16,040 bases of DNA from an uncultured Porphyromonas sp. (GCF_905372525.1 NZ_CAJPPN010000051.1:1-16040); one strand, 5' to 3'. Counted from the stretch's first letter, positions 7,474 to 15,657 are shown. The notes: generated from the sequence alone by a model not told the origin. Program-made: numbers and translations.

Positions 7474-7592
7474 TGTGGAGGCTAGGGTTGGGTGTGACTA
7501 TGTGTGGAGGGAGGGAGATGGAGAAGGAGAGACTTCCACCCGCCCCATTGCCTCGGTACACCATTATTATTTATTGAGTACTATGAAGGGAC

Positions 7593-8657
7593 ATGCGTAG
7601 ACTGATCCTGCTGACCTTATACCTGCTCCTCGGAGCTAGACTCCCCCTCGTGGGGCAGGGCGAGCTCATCGTGATGAGCTACAACGTGGAGAACCTCTTT
7701 GACCTAGAGGATCACCCTGAGCGTGCCGACGATGAGTTCCTCCCCTCGGGCTCCCACCGCTGGACGAAGGCTCGGTATGAGCGCAAGCTCCACCAGATCG
7801 CCGAGGTGCTCAGCAGTGCTGGGAGCCTGACACACTTCCCCGACCTCGTGGCTCTGGTGGAGGTGGAGAATGCAGGGGTGCTGAGGGACTTGCTCAGCCA
7901 TACCCCACTCGGGGCTCAGGCGGGCTATGCCTTCACCGTCACAGAGGGCGAGGATCCCCGTGGGATCAATGTCGCCCTACTCTATAGGACGGAGACCTTT
8001 CGCCTGCTGGGGCGAAGAGAGCTTCCCCTACACTTCCCCTTCGATAGTACGAAGCGGACACGTCCCATCCTAGAGGTCTCGGGGCTCGTCCCTACGGGGG
8101 ATACCCTCTGTCTCTACGTCTGCCACCTGCCCTCCCGTCGTGGCGGTGCTCGGCAGAGTGAGCGGTACAGACGCTATGCCTGCGAGCAGCTACGAGAGCT
8201 GACGACCCGTAGGCTGGAGGGAAGTGGTGGGCACACGCATGTCCTCGTCCTCGGCGACTTCAATGGTGCGCCCGAGGAGCCTGCTACTCGTGAGGCCTTG
8301 GGCTCTCGCCCCTACCCCGAGTCGGGGGGAGGGACACTCCCTCCCCGAGATACCCTGCATGCCGAGCTCTATGAGCTCACTCCCCGACGGGCGGAGGGAG
8401 CGCCCCCTGGCACCTACTGCTTCCGAGGAGTGTGGACACAGCTGGATCAGATCCATGCCTCTCGAAGCCTCCTCGGGGGAGGACGTCTAAGCTACGTGGA
8501 GGGGAGTGCGGAGATCTTCTACCGCCCCTTCATGGGGCAGCCCTCGGTGAGTAGTCCCTTCCCCGTGCCCTTCCGTACCTATGGAGGAGCCTTCTGGCGA
8601 GGAGGGTACAGCGATCACTACCCCCTACGTATCCGCTTGAGGTATGAGCGTCCGTAG
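7593..8657 (+). CDS. Exported endonuclease/exonuclease/phosphatase-family protein
   Basis: A 354-residue protein of the DNase I-like fold. Residues 1 to about 22 are a signal peptide (M-R-R-L-I-L-L-T-L-Y-L-L-L-G...), so it acts outside the cytoplasm. Fold motifs appear in order: M-S-Y-N-V-E-N-L-F-D at 28-37 (N31), L-V-E-V-E-N at 88-93 (metal-binding E90 or nearby), H178 in V-C-H-L-P, GDFN at 221-224 (D222, N224), D285 in Q-L-D-Q-I, and the catalytic pair S-D341-H342-Y. All catalytic positions look present. Substrate is unresolved: family members cleave DNA, RNA, phosphoinositides or sphingomyelin. An extracellular nuclease scavenging nucleic acid is a reasonable guess. The ATG at 7593 is the only start giving the signal peptide. 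A short out-of-frame ATG ORF (7583-7600) overlaps the start. Confidence 0.87.
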   Translation: MRRLILLTLYLLLGARLPLVGQGELIVMSYNVENLFDLEDHPERADDEFLPSGSHRWTKARYERKLHQIAEVLSSAGSLTHFPDLVALVEVENAGVLRDLLSHTPLGAQAGYAFTVTEGEDPRGINVALLYRTETFRLLGRRELPLHFPFDSTKRTRPILEVSGLVPTGDTLCLYVCHLPSRRGGARQSERYRRYACEQLRELTTRRLEGSGGHTHVLVLGDFNGAPEEPATREALGSRPYPESGGGTLPPRDTLHAELYELTPRRAEGAPPGTYCFRGVWTQLDQIHASRSLLGGGRLSYVEGSAEIFYRPFMGQPSVSSPFPVPFRTYGGAFWRGGYSDHYPLRIRLRYERP

Positions 8658-8665
8658 CGGACGAG

Positions 8666-8701
8666 AGACGTCTCCCCGAGGTCGGGGTAGGGGGAGCGTC
8701 T
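8666..8701 (+). terminator. Probable hairpin terminator after the nuclease/phosphatase-family gene
   Basis: AGACGTCTCCCC (8666-8677) pairs with GGGGAGCGTCT (8691-8701) with a single bulged T, starting 9 bp after the stop. No U-tract follows, so termination strength is uncertain. Confidence 0.45.
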
Positions 8702-8764
8702 ACGGGGCGGGAGGGTCACTCCTCATTTTGTTTACTACTCAGTGTAAAATACGGGCGAAATAGC

Positions 8765-8772
8765 TACCTTTG
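8765..8772 (+). promoter_or_regulatory. Bacteroidota -7 element of the rprXY genes
   Basis: TACCTTTG is an exact TAnnTTTG match, 55 bp upstream of the rprX start, in the A/T-rich dip between genes. A clear -33 box is not seen. An inverted repeat GTTAC-N10-GTAAC (8774-8793) follows immediately and would overlap the transcription start. Confidence 0.65.
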
Positions 8773-8827
8773 TGTTACAAACCTGTGGGTAACGCTTAGG
8801 TCCCTGTACTTAGAGAACAGATATGGT

Positions 8828-10366
8828 ATGAAAAAAAGAGTGATATGGATCATCGTACTTGCCCTAGTCTCAGCCTATAGCCTGCTGACATGGGTCCAAT
8901 ATCAGTACTATGACCGTGTCCTGACCCAGCGCAAGGAGAGCATCCGAGGACTGATGAAGGAAGCACTCTCTGATGTGGCAGAGGAGCTACAGGTGCGTGA
9001 ATTAGTACGCAACCTCAACAAGGGCGCAAATCGCCTGATGGGCTCCTTCCTCACCGACACGACCTTCGCTGGTACGGATGTCGCACCCTTCGATATCTGG
9101 GTGCGTACCCTAGCCGACACGTTGGCCGTGGAGCGTGCGATCGCTGAGAATCAAGTCATGATACGTATCCCTAACACAGGTGACAAGAGCCGTGTGGACT
9201 ATCGCCCCTCTAAGGATCTTATCTTGGCTTACTTCACGCAGCTACATGCGCTGGATAAGTACATCCTGAAGTACGTCTACGATACCTATATGCCCGACAG
9301 CATGAGCCAGATGGTCAATGTCTATCTGCTGAGGAGCTTGATCCGAGAGCGCTTGGACAGCAAGGATCTCTGTGTGAACTATCAGATGGCTCTCTACGAC
9401 TACGATGGTCGAGTGGTCTACGAGTATCGCCCCCCGGGGATCATGCGCGGGGAGTGGGAGGATGAGAATACCGTCACGCAGTACCTCTTCGTCCCCACGG
9501 ATGGCACTACAGATAGACGCCCCTACATGCGAGTCTCGCTAGACCTGGCGCCGACGCGAGCGGAGGTCTTCCGACTGGCTCTGCCGAGCTTCATCTCCAC
9601 GATTATCGTCCTGCTGCTCGGCTTCTCTGCGCTGGCGGTGTTGCTGAAGTATATTAGCTTCGCCTCCCAGCGTACCAACTTCATTAACAACATGACGCAC
9701 GAGCTCAAGACCCCCGTGAGCTCGATCGTCCTCTCGACCAAACTACTGGAGGAGAGCGCCTCCCCGACGACCACACTCCCGAAGCAGCGCCAGCTGATGT
9801 CGATCATCTCCCTAGAGGCGCAGCGTCTGAAGTTCTTGATCGACAAGGTGCTCCAGCTCTCGATCCTCGATGGACATGCTGGCAAGTTCCCCCTCGAGAT
9901 CCTCGACGTCAATGAGCTGATCCTCCCGGTGGCAGAGATCTACACCTTCCACGCCCAGCAGCGGGGCGGTGACCTTACCCTCGACCTAGAGGCTGTGAAT
10001 ACGTGGGTACGTGCCAACCAAGTGCACCTCTCCAATGTCTTCTTTAACCTCCTGGACAATGCGGTCAAGTATAGCCGTCCAGATGTACCTCTACACCTAT
10101 CGATCCACACCAGTGACGAGGGGGACTATATCCGCATCGTCGTCCAGGACAACGGGATCGGGATGGAGAAGCAGGAGCTCAAGCGTATCTTCGAGCGCTT
10201 CTATCGGGTCGGCTCGGGCAAGCGTCACGACGTCCGAGGCTTTGGCCTAGGCTTGGCGTACGTCCTCTCGGTCATCCGTCAGATCGGCGGACGTATCACA
10301 GCTGAGAGCGAACCCGGTGTGGGCACCAAGATGATCATCCACCTCCCCGTAGCCCCTGACGCATAG
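8828..10366 (+). CDS. rprX: RprX-like membrane sensor histidine kinase
   Basis: A 512-residue two-component sensor. Membrane helices near residues 5-24 and 253-274 bracket a periplasmic sensor region of about 230 residues that shows no domain I recognise. The cytoplasmic kinase is complete: phospho-acceptor H291 in NMTHELKTPVSSI, N-box N-V-F-F-N-L-L-D-N-A-V-K-Y-S at 403-416, G1 box DNGIGM at 441-446, F-box R-I-F-E-R-F-Y-R at 453-460, and G2 box GFGLGL at 471-476. There is little linker between the second helix and the H-box and no clear HAMP domain. Overall resemblance and the RprY-like partner point to RprX, known from Bacteroides fragilis. The start ATG (8828) overlaps a two-codon upstream ORF (ATG GTA TGA, 8823-8831). 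Confidence 0.87.
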   Translation: MKKRVIWIIVLALVSAYSLLTWVQYQYYDRVLTQRKESIRGLMKEALSDVAEELQVRELVRNLNKGANRLMGSFLTDTTFAGTDVAPFDIWVRTLADTLAVERAIAENQVMIRIPNTGDKSRVDYRPSKDLILAYFTQLHALDKYILKYVYDTYMPDSMSQMVNVYLLRSLIRERLDSKDLCVNYQMALYDYDGRVVYEYRPPGIMRGEWEDENTVTQYLFVPTDGTTDRRPYMRVSLDLAPTRAEVFRLALPSFISTIIVLLLGFSALAVLLKYISFASQRTNFINNMTHELKTPVSSIVLSTKLLEESASPTTTLPKQRQLMSIISLEAQRLKFLIDKVLQLSILDGHAGKFPLEILDVNELILPVAEIYTFHAQQRGGDLTLDLEAVNTWVRANQVHLSNVFFNLLDNAVKYSRPDVPLHLSIHTSDEGDYIRIVVQDNGIGMEKQELKRIFERFYRVGSGKRHDVRGFGLGLAYVLSVIRQIGGRITAESEPGVGTKMIIHLPVAPDA

Positions 10367-10377
10367 CCTCACACATA

Positions 10378-10396
10378 GGGGGAGAGGCGCTCCCCC
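10378..10396 (+). other. G/C hairpin between rprX and rprY
   Basis: GGGGGAG-AGGCG-CTCCCCC forms a perfect 7-bp stem 12 bp after the rprX stop; flanking ATA/TAT could extend it past a 3-nt bulge. Within a likely operon it may be a partial terminator, an mRNA-stability stem or a processing site. Confidence 0.5.
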
Positions 10397-10467
10397 ACCT
10401 ATAGCAACGACAAAGTATTATACTACGCACTATCGCACGATTATTTACCCTCTAAAGACAAAGTTTC

Positions 10468-11208
10468 ATGGAAGAACAAGCCAGAATACTGCTCTGTGAA
10501 GACGAAGAAAACCTTGGAACTATACTCAAGGAACTCCTCGAAAGCAAGAAGTACCTCGTAGACCTCTGCACCGACGGCGAGCAGGGCTGGAAGGCCTACA
10601 AAGTGAATAAGTACGACCTCTGCCTGCTCGACATCATGATGCCCAAGCGTGACGGACTGACCCTAGCGAAGGATATCCGTAGCGTGAGCGCCGATGTACC
10701 CATCATCTTCCTCACCGCCCTGGGGATGCGTGACAATGTCCTAGAGGGCTTCCGCTCTGGAGCAGATGACTACATCACCAAGCCCTTCAGCATGGAGGAG
10801 CTCGTCCTACGTATCGAGGCTATCCTACGTCGCACCAATAAGCATGACGAGGGCAAGGAGCCCCAGAGAGTCTACTACGTCGGGGACTATACCTTCAATA
10901 CGACGACCCAGACCCTCTCTATCGGTGATGCTTCGCGCAAGCTGACGACCAAGGAGTGTGAGCTCCTAGCGCTCCTCTGCCTCTTCGCCAATCAGACCCT
11001 CGAGCGCTCGCATGCCCTCAACGTCATCTGGGGGATCACCGAGCATACGGGGTCGGGAGAGAACTCCTTCAGCCAGCGTAGCATGGACGTCTACGTGACG
11101 AAGCTACGCCGTATGCTGGCCGAGGATCCACGAGTGGAGATCAAGAACGTCCACGGCAAGGGCTACAAGCTCGTCATCCCTCCCACCGACGCCACTGACG
11201 AGCACTAG
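10468..11208 (+). CDS. rprY: RprY-like OmpR-family response regulator
   Basis: A 246-residue DNA-binding response regulator. The receiver domain (about 5-120) has the acidic pocket E11-D12, phospho-acceptor D55 in LLDIMMPK, T83 and K105 in ITKPF. The winged-helix output domain (about 130-240) ends with R-S-M-D-V-Y-V-T-K-L-R-R and N-V-H-G-K-G-Y-K-L, the standard OmpR/PhoB recognition-helix and wing region. I-L-L-C-E-D-E-E-N-L-G and G-A-D-D-Y-I-T-K-P-F-S-M-E-E-L match my recollection of B. fragilis RprY closely. RprX should phosphorylate D55. In P. gingivalis RprY controls envelope, oxidative-stress and sodium-related functions. The gap from rprX is 101 bp with a hairpin, so levels of the two proteins may be uncoupled. 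Initial codons are notably A-rich. Confidence 0.9.
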   Translation: MEEQARILLCEDEENLGTILKELLESKKYLVDLCTDGEQGWKAYKVNKYDLCLLDIMMPKRDGLTLAKDIRSVSADVPIIFLTALGMRDNVLEGFRSGADDYITKPFSMEELVLRIEAILRRTNKHDEGKEPQRVYYVGDYTFNTTTQTLSIGDASRKLTTKECELLALLCLFANQTLERSHALNVIWGITEHTGSGENSFSQRSMDVYVTKLRRMLAEDPRVEIKNVHGKGYKLVIPPTDATDEH

Positions 11209-11248
11209 CTCCCCTCGGTAGCTACTACTCATCAGACAAGTACACACC

Positions 11249-11296
11249 ATGCCCTCAGGCGCCCGTAGATCTCCTATGGGCGGTTGGGTAGGGCAT
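11249..11296 (+). terminator. Structured element, possible terminator of rprXY
   Basis: ATGCCCT (11249-11255) pairs with AGGGCAT (11290-11296), enclosing a second stem CGCCCGTA (11260-11267) with TATGGGCG (11275-11282) containing one wobble. A separate small hairpin CACCCC-TC-GGGGTG lies at 11299-11312. No U-tract follows. It lies 40 bp after the rprY stop and 130 bp before the rnr start. Confidence 0.4.
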
Positions 11297-11426
11297 CTCA
11301 CCCCTCGGGGTGCTGACGGCTCGGCGCTCTAGTGTGCCTCTGCCCCTCCTGCTCCCTCTGAGAGCTAGGAGCTCGGGCGGTATCGCCCCTACCCCGAGAC
11401 GCCAGTCCCAGACAAATAGATCATTG

Positions 11427-13670
11427 ATGAGTAAGAAAAAGCAACTAGCTACACATAAGCGAGACAAGCAGCCCACAGGGGCTACCTCTCGCCTCAATAA
11501 GCGCGAGATACAGCGTATCACTCGCCTCGTCTTCGACGCCAATCCAGGACAAGTCCTCTCCTACAAGCAGATCTGCTATGCCATCGGCAAGACGACGATG
11601 GGGCAGAAGCGAGCCATCTATCAGACCCTCTCCGAGATGGCGGTAGGAGGTGAGCTACAGGAGCTCGAGCCCGGTCGCTTCGCCCGTGGCGGCGCAGATG
11701 GCGAGGGTCTGGAGGGGCACTTCGACTACCGTGGGGGGCGTCCCTCCTTCATCCCCCTAGATACCGACCTTGACCCCATCCCCCTCTCCGATCGTTCGTG
11801 TGCGCATGCCCTCCATGGGGATAGAGTGCGCCTCTCGCTACAGCGCAATAGACGTGGCCAGGTGAGGACAGCTCGGATCACGGAGATCCTAGAGCGCAGC
11901 CACACCACCTACGTAGGTACCCTACAGCCCTCCCGGGGCTATGCCTTCTTCGTGACCAACAACAAGGAGCTCCGCCAAGACATCTTCATCCCCGACGACA
12001 AGTCACTCGGAGCGACCAGCCGGGACAAGGTCGTCGTACGTATCCTAGACTGGGATGCCCATGCCAAGAACCCCCGAGGTGAGGTCATCGACGTCCTTGG
12101 TCGGGCTGGGGAGAATACCGCCGAGATGCATGCTATCCTCGCTGAGTATGGTTTGCCCTATCGGTACCCCGAGGAGGTGGAGCGTGCCGCTGAGGCACTC
12201 TCGGGGGAGATCACGGCCGAGGAGCTTGCCCACCGTGAGGACTTCCGTGGGGTGCTGACCTGCACGATCGACCCACAGGATGCCAAGGACTTCGACGATG
12301 CCCTTTCCTTCCGCTCCCTGCCCGACGGAGGCTACGAGGTCGGGGTACATATCGCGGATGTGAGTCACTATGTACAGCCCGGTGGGAGCATAGATGACGA
12401 AGCCTATCGCCGAGCTACTAGCGTGTATCTCGTGGATCGTACCATCCCGATGCTCCCCGAGCGACTGAGCAACTTCCTCTGCTCGCTCCGTCCCGACGAG
12501 GACAAGTATGCCTATAGCTGTATCTTCACCCTAGACGAAGAGGCTCACCCTCTCTCGGCTCGTATCGCTCGTACGGTGATACGGAGTGCCCGTCGCTTCA
12601 CCTACGAGGAGGCTCAGACGATCATCGATACCGGCACGGGGGACCATGCCGAGGCGATCCTGACGCTCCACGCTCTGGCGCAGAAGCTCCGTGCCCGGAG
12701 ATTCGAGCGGGGCAGTATCGCCTTCGATCGTCCCGAGGTACGCTTCGAGCTGGACGAAGCTGGCAAGCCCATCGAGGTCCACATCAAGGAGAGCAAGCCT
12801 GCCCATCAGCTCATCGAGGAGTTCATGCTCCTGGCGAACCGTACCGTGGCGGAGCGTATCGCAGATGCCTCGCGTCGGGACATCACCCCCGAGCTGCACC
12901 TAAAGAAGCGTACCCCACCTACCTTCGTCTATCGTATCCACGAGGCGCCCGATGAGGAGAAGCTACGTAGCCTCTCGGAGTTTGTCGCCCGTATGGGCTA
13001 CAAGCTGCGCTCGGAGGGGAGTGCCGAGGTGATCAGCCAGAGCCTCAACCAGCTCCTCAGGGACATCAAGGGTCGCCCCGAGGAGAACATGATCACGATG
13101 CTCGCTATACGCTCCATGGCGAAGGCTCGGTATACGACGGCTCACATCGGGCACTACGGCCTAGGCTTCGAGAGCTATACCCACTTCACCTCCCCGATAC
13201 GTCGCTACCCAGACCTCATGGTGCACCGCCTCCTGACCCGTTACCTCATCGAGGGTCGGGAGAGCGCCGACGTAGCTACTACCGAGGAGCAGTGTGACCA
13301 TGCCTCTGAGATGGAGACCCTGGCTGCCAATGCCGAGCGTAGCTCCATCAAGTACAAGCAGGTCGAGTACATGATCCCACGCCTCGGACAGACCTTCACG
13401 GGTGTGATCACGGGGCTAGCGGACTGGGGGATCTATGTCGAGCTAGAGGAGAATAAGTGTGAGGGGCTCGTCCCCTGCCGAGACCTAGAGGATGACTACT
13501 ACGAGTATGACGAGCAGACCTTCTCGCTCGTCGGGCGACATACGGGGCGACGCTTCCGCCTAGGGGATACGCTTGAGGTCACTGTAGCGCAGGCCGACCT
13601 AGCCCGTCGGCAGCTGGACTTTGCCCTCGTAGAGCCTCTGCGTCCTCGCCCTGCTCGGCGCCGTCACTAG
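11427..13670 (+). CDS. rnr: Ribonuclease R (3'-5' exoribonuclease, RNB family)
   Basis: A 747-residue hydrolytic exoribonuclease that degrades structured RNA and helps turn over mRNA and rRNA. Domains in order: N-terminal helix-turn-helix (about 20-85), cold-shock/OB segment (about 90-225, with G-Y-A-F-F-V), catalytic RNB domain (about 270-605) and C-terminal S1 domain (about 654-735, G-V-I-T-G-L-A-D-W-G-I-Y-V). The active-site motif IDPQDAKDFDDA at 281-292 carries D282, D288 and D290, aligned with the metal-binding aspartates of E. coli RNase R. THFTSPIRRYPDLMVHR (585-601) is the other family signature. The ATG at 11427 gives the basic M-S-K-K-K start in A-rich context; a longer frame from 11310 would add 39 low-complexity residues overlapping an intergenic hairpin and was rejected. 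It has its own hairpin-bounded 3' end. Confidence 0.93.
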   Translation: MSKKKQLATHKRDKQPTGATSRLNKREIQRITRLVFDANPGQVLSYKQICYAIGKTTMGQKRAIYQTLSEMAVGGELQELEPGRFARGGADGEGLEGHFDYRGGRPSFIPLDTDLDPIPLSDRSCAHALHGDRVRLSLQRNRRGQVRTARITEILERSHTTYVGTLQPSRGYAFFVTNNKELRQDIFIPDDKSLGATSRDKVVVRILDWDAHAKNPRGEVIDVLGRAGENTAEMHAILAEYGLPYRYPEEVERAAEALSGEITAEELAHREDFRGVLTCTIDPQDAKDFDDALSFRSLPDGGYEVGVHIADVSHYVQPGGSIDDEAYRRATSVYLVDRTIPMLPERLSNFLCSLRPDEDKYAYSCIFTLDEEAHPLSARIARTVIRSARRFTYEEAQTIIDTGTGDHAEAILTLHALAQKLRARRFERGSIAFDRPEVRFELDEAGKPIEVHIKESKPAHQLIEEFMLLANRTVAERIADASRRDITPELHLKKRTPPTFVYRIHEAPDEEKLRSLSEFVARMGYKLRSEGSAEVISQSLNQLLRDIKGRPEENMITMLAIRSMAKARYTTAHIGHYGLGFESYTHFTSPIRRYPDLMVHRLLTRYLIEGRESADVATTEEQCDHASEMETLAANAERSSIKYKQVEYMIPRLGQTFTGVITGLADWGIYVELEENKCEGLVPCRDLEDDYYEYDEQTFSLVGRHTGRRFRLGDTLEVTVAQADLARRQLDFALVEPLRPRPARRRH

Positions 13671-13773
13671 CCTCCGCCCTGCACTCATAGCCCTTCGCTA
13701 TCCGCCCTCCGCTAGACTACCTCGACGATGGAGGTGAAGGATAAGTAAGGGGAGAGACCCTCTACCAAAGAGA

Positions 13774-13812
13774 CAGCCCCCGATACACCGAAGTGTGGTG
13801 TATCGGGGGCTG
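13774..13812. terminator. Bidirectional hairpin terminator between rnr and dnaJ
   Basis: Perfect 16-bp arms, CAGCCCCCGATACACC and its complement, surround a 7-nt loop. It lies between the convergent ends of rnr (13670) and dnaJ (13881). There is no strong U-tract, but the stem is very stable. A weaker hairpin, GGGGCT(T)CCC against GGGAGCCCC, lies at 13839-13864 on the dnaJ side. Confidence 0.8.
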
Positions 13813-13880
13813 CCTCGTACTGGATGGATACCCCATCGGGGGCTTCCCTTGGGGAGGGAGCCCCTAGGGGTGGAGGGGGC

Positions 13881-15041
13881 TTAGCGGAGCATCTGCCGGT
13901 AGTGTCGGTCGATCTCCTTACGAGCCTCCTCGGTGGGCTGGAAGGCCGAGCCCGACATCTCGCTGAGGACGCTAGCGTCTGCCTTCTCATCCAGCTTGGG
14001 GATGAAGACATTGACGTTGATCAGCAGGTCCCCTCGGCCGTAGCCATTGACGGAGGGCAGGCCCTTGCTCCGTAGGCGAAGTACCTTGCCGGGCTGTGTG
14101 CCAGCAGGGATATTGACACGAGCCTTACCGCCGATCGTGGGGATCTCTACGGAGCCCCCTTGGGCTGCGGTGGGGATGGAGATGAGGAGGTTGTAGATGA
14201 GGTCATTGCCATTACGGATGAGGTTGGGATCCTCTTCCTCCTGGATGATCACGTGTAGATCTCCGGGGATACCGCCCCGTGGGGCAGCGTTGCCCTTGCC
14301 CTGTACGTTGAGCTGCATCCCCTCGGATACGCCGGCGGGGATACTGAAGGTGACGACCTCCTCACCGATCTGAGTCCCCTTGCCCTTGCAGAAGGAGCAG
14401 GGCTTGGTGATCACCTCACCCGTACCCTCACAGGTAGGGCAGACGCTCTGGGTCTGTACCATGCCGAAGATCCCTCTCTGGGCGGAGATGACGACCCCAG
14501 AGCCGTGGCAGGTGCCACAGGTCTGCTTGCCGTCCTTGTCGTTGGTGCCCTCGCCGTGGCAGTGGGTGCAGGCGACTTGCTTCTTCACCTTGAGCTTCTT
14601 CTCTGTCCCCTTGTCGATCTCCTCTAGGCTGAGGCGTACACGTGCTCGGAGGTCTGAGCCTCGGAGTACCTGACGTCCTGCGCCACCTCCGCCGAAGCCA
14701 CCGAAGCCACCGAAGTCAAAGCCTCCCCCGCCGAAGAGGTCTCCGAAGCGGCTGAAGATATCCTCCATGGACATCCCTCCGCCAGAGAAGCCACCGCCAC
14801 CGGCGGCGCTAGACCCTACACCAGCGTGACCGAACTGGTCGTAGCGCTGACGCTTCTGTGGATCACTCAGTACGTCGTAGGCCTCGGCGAGCTCCTTGAA
14901 CTTCTCCTCGGCCTCCTTATCTCCAGGGTTCTTATCTGGGTGGTACTTGATGGCGAGCTTGCGATAGGCCTTCTTCAGCTCCTCGTCGCTAGCTCCCTTG
15001 CTGACACCTAGTATTTCGTAGTAATCTCTCTTTGTTGCCAT
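13881..15041 (-). CDS. dnaJ: Chaperone protein DnaJ (Hsp40)
   Basis: A 386-residue co-chaperone that delivers unfolded substrates to DnaK and stimulates its ATPase. The layout is that of a type I DnaJ: J-domain (1-70) with H34-P35-D36; a Gly/Phe-rich linker (about 71-122, with repeated G-G-F-G-G); four CxxCxGxG zinc-finger repeats starting at C158, C175, C201 and C215, binding two Zn ions; and the C-terminal substrate-binding beta domains. Length is normal for the family. It follows grpE by 28 bp on the same strand, so the two are co-transcribed. No dnaK is in this window. The hairpin at 13774-13812 probably ends the transcript. The start M-A-T-K-R-D-Y-Y-E-I-L-G is canonical. Confidence 0.97.
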   Translation of the reverse strand: MATKRDYYEILGVSKGASDEELKKAYRKLAIKYHPDKNPGDKEAEEKFKELAEAYDVLSDPQKRQRYDQFGHAGVGSSAAGGGGFSGGGMSMEDIFSRFGDLFGGGGFDFGGFGGFGGGGAGRQVLRGSDLRARVRLSLEEIDKGTEKKLKVKKQVACTHCHGEGTNDKDGKQTCGTCHGSGVVISAQRGIFGMVQTQSVCPTCEGTGEVITKPCSFCKGKGTQIGEEVVTFSIPAGVSEGMQLNVQGKGNAAPRGGIPGDLHVIIQEEEDPNLIRNGNDLIYNLLISIPTAAQGGSVEIPTIGGKARVNIPAGTQPGKVLRLRSKGLPSVNGYGRGDLLINVNVFIPKLDEKADASVLSEMSGSAFQPTEEARKEIDRHYRQMLR

Positions 15042-15069
15042 TTACTCTATTCTTTGCTCTTGCTACGGG

Positions 15070-15657
15070 TTACTGGCCGACGACGACGGAGGCGTGGCGC
15101 AGTACCTTGTCGTGGAGTGTATAGCCCTTCTTGACGCAGTCGATGATCTTGCCCTTCTGAGCCTCCTCGGGGGCGGGGAAGGTGGCGATAGCCTCGTGAA
15201 GCTCCTCGTCGAAGGGCTGTCCTGCGGTCTCTATGGGGCGTACACCCTGACGCATGAGATAGTCGAGGAACTTCGAGTGGATGAGGTGCATCCCCTCCTT
15301 GAGAGCCTCTAGGTCTGTGGCCTTGTCTAGGTTCTGTAGGGCGATGTCTAGGTCATCCACGACGGGGAGTAGATCCCCGAGAGCCTTCTCCCCACCACTG
15401 CGGATGAGCTCACTCTTCTCCTTGAGGGTGCGCTTGCGGTAGTTGTCATACTCGGCGACGAGACGCAGGTGGGCGTCCCGGAGCTTCTCTAGCTCGGCAC
15501 TGAGGCGCTCTTCCTCGCTGACGGGGGAAGTGGACTGCTCTGTCAAATTTTCCGTTGTACCCTCTTCGGAGGGTATCTCACTCTGACACTCTGTCTTACT
15601 CTGCTGCTCTAGGGGCTCCTCTCTATCGGTACGAGGCTCCTTGATTTCTTCGCTCAT
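15070..15657 (-). CDS. grpE: Nucleotide exchange factor GrpE
   Basis: A 195-residue cytoplasmic factor that releases ADP from DnaK. The first 45 or so residues are acidic and glutamine/serine-rich, probably disordered. A long coiled-coil helix follows (about 48-90, with L-R-L-V-A-E-Y-D-N-Y-R-K-R-T), then the four-helix dimer region and the C-terminal beta-wing ending in the family signature GYTLHDKVLRHASVVV. Length is typical. It is the first gene of a grpE-dnaJ operon (28-bp gap). I see no CIRCE operator upstream. The leader holds a weak -7-like CATATTTG on the minus strand at 15774-15781; no exact TAnnTTTG was found. The ATG at 15657 is followed by A-rich codons, usual for starts in this window. 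Confidence 0.95.
   Translation of the reverse strand: MSEEIKEPRTDREEPLEQQSKTECQSEIPSEEGTTENLTEQSTSPVSEEERLSAELEKLRDAHLRLVAEYDNYRKRTLKEKSELIRSGGEKALGDLLPVVDDLDIALQNLDKATDLEALKEGMHLIHSKFLDYLMRQGVRPIETAGQPFDEELHEAIATFPAPEEAQKGKIIDCVKKGYTLHDKVLRHASVVVGQ

Larger units (their letters stand above)
6773..7592. other. 820-bp divergent intergenic region without a convincing gene
   Basis: It lies between the minus-strand barrel gene and the plus-strand nuclease-family gene. Open frames here are short, arginine- and cysteine-rich, lack family features and run through the palindrome array, so I do not call them genes. The region holds a 15-bp palindrome GGCGAATATTTCGCC (6898-6912), an inverted repeat ACCTAGC-N6-GCTAGGT (6941-6960), the 22-bp-period palindrome array (7198-7259), a candidate promoter (7442-7473) and a purine-rich strand stretch at about 7506-7532. 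Confidence 0.7.

Noticed and set aside
11310..11426. N-terminal extension of ribonuclease R by 39 residues
   Set aside because: The extension is low-complexity, overlaps a small intergenic hairpin, and the M-S-K-K-K start at 11427 matches the usual RNase R N-terminus and the A-rich start context.
14826..15312. Antisense frames opposite dnaJ and grpE rich in leucine and valine
   Set aside because: They mirror the strong codon bias of the real genes, and the sense products are unmistakable DnaJ and GrpE.
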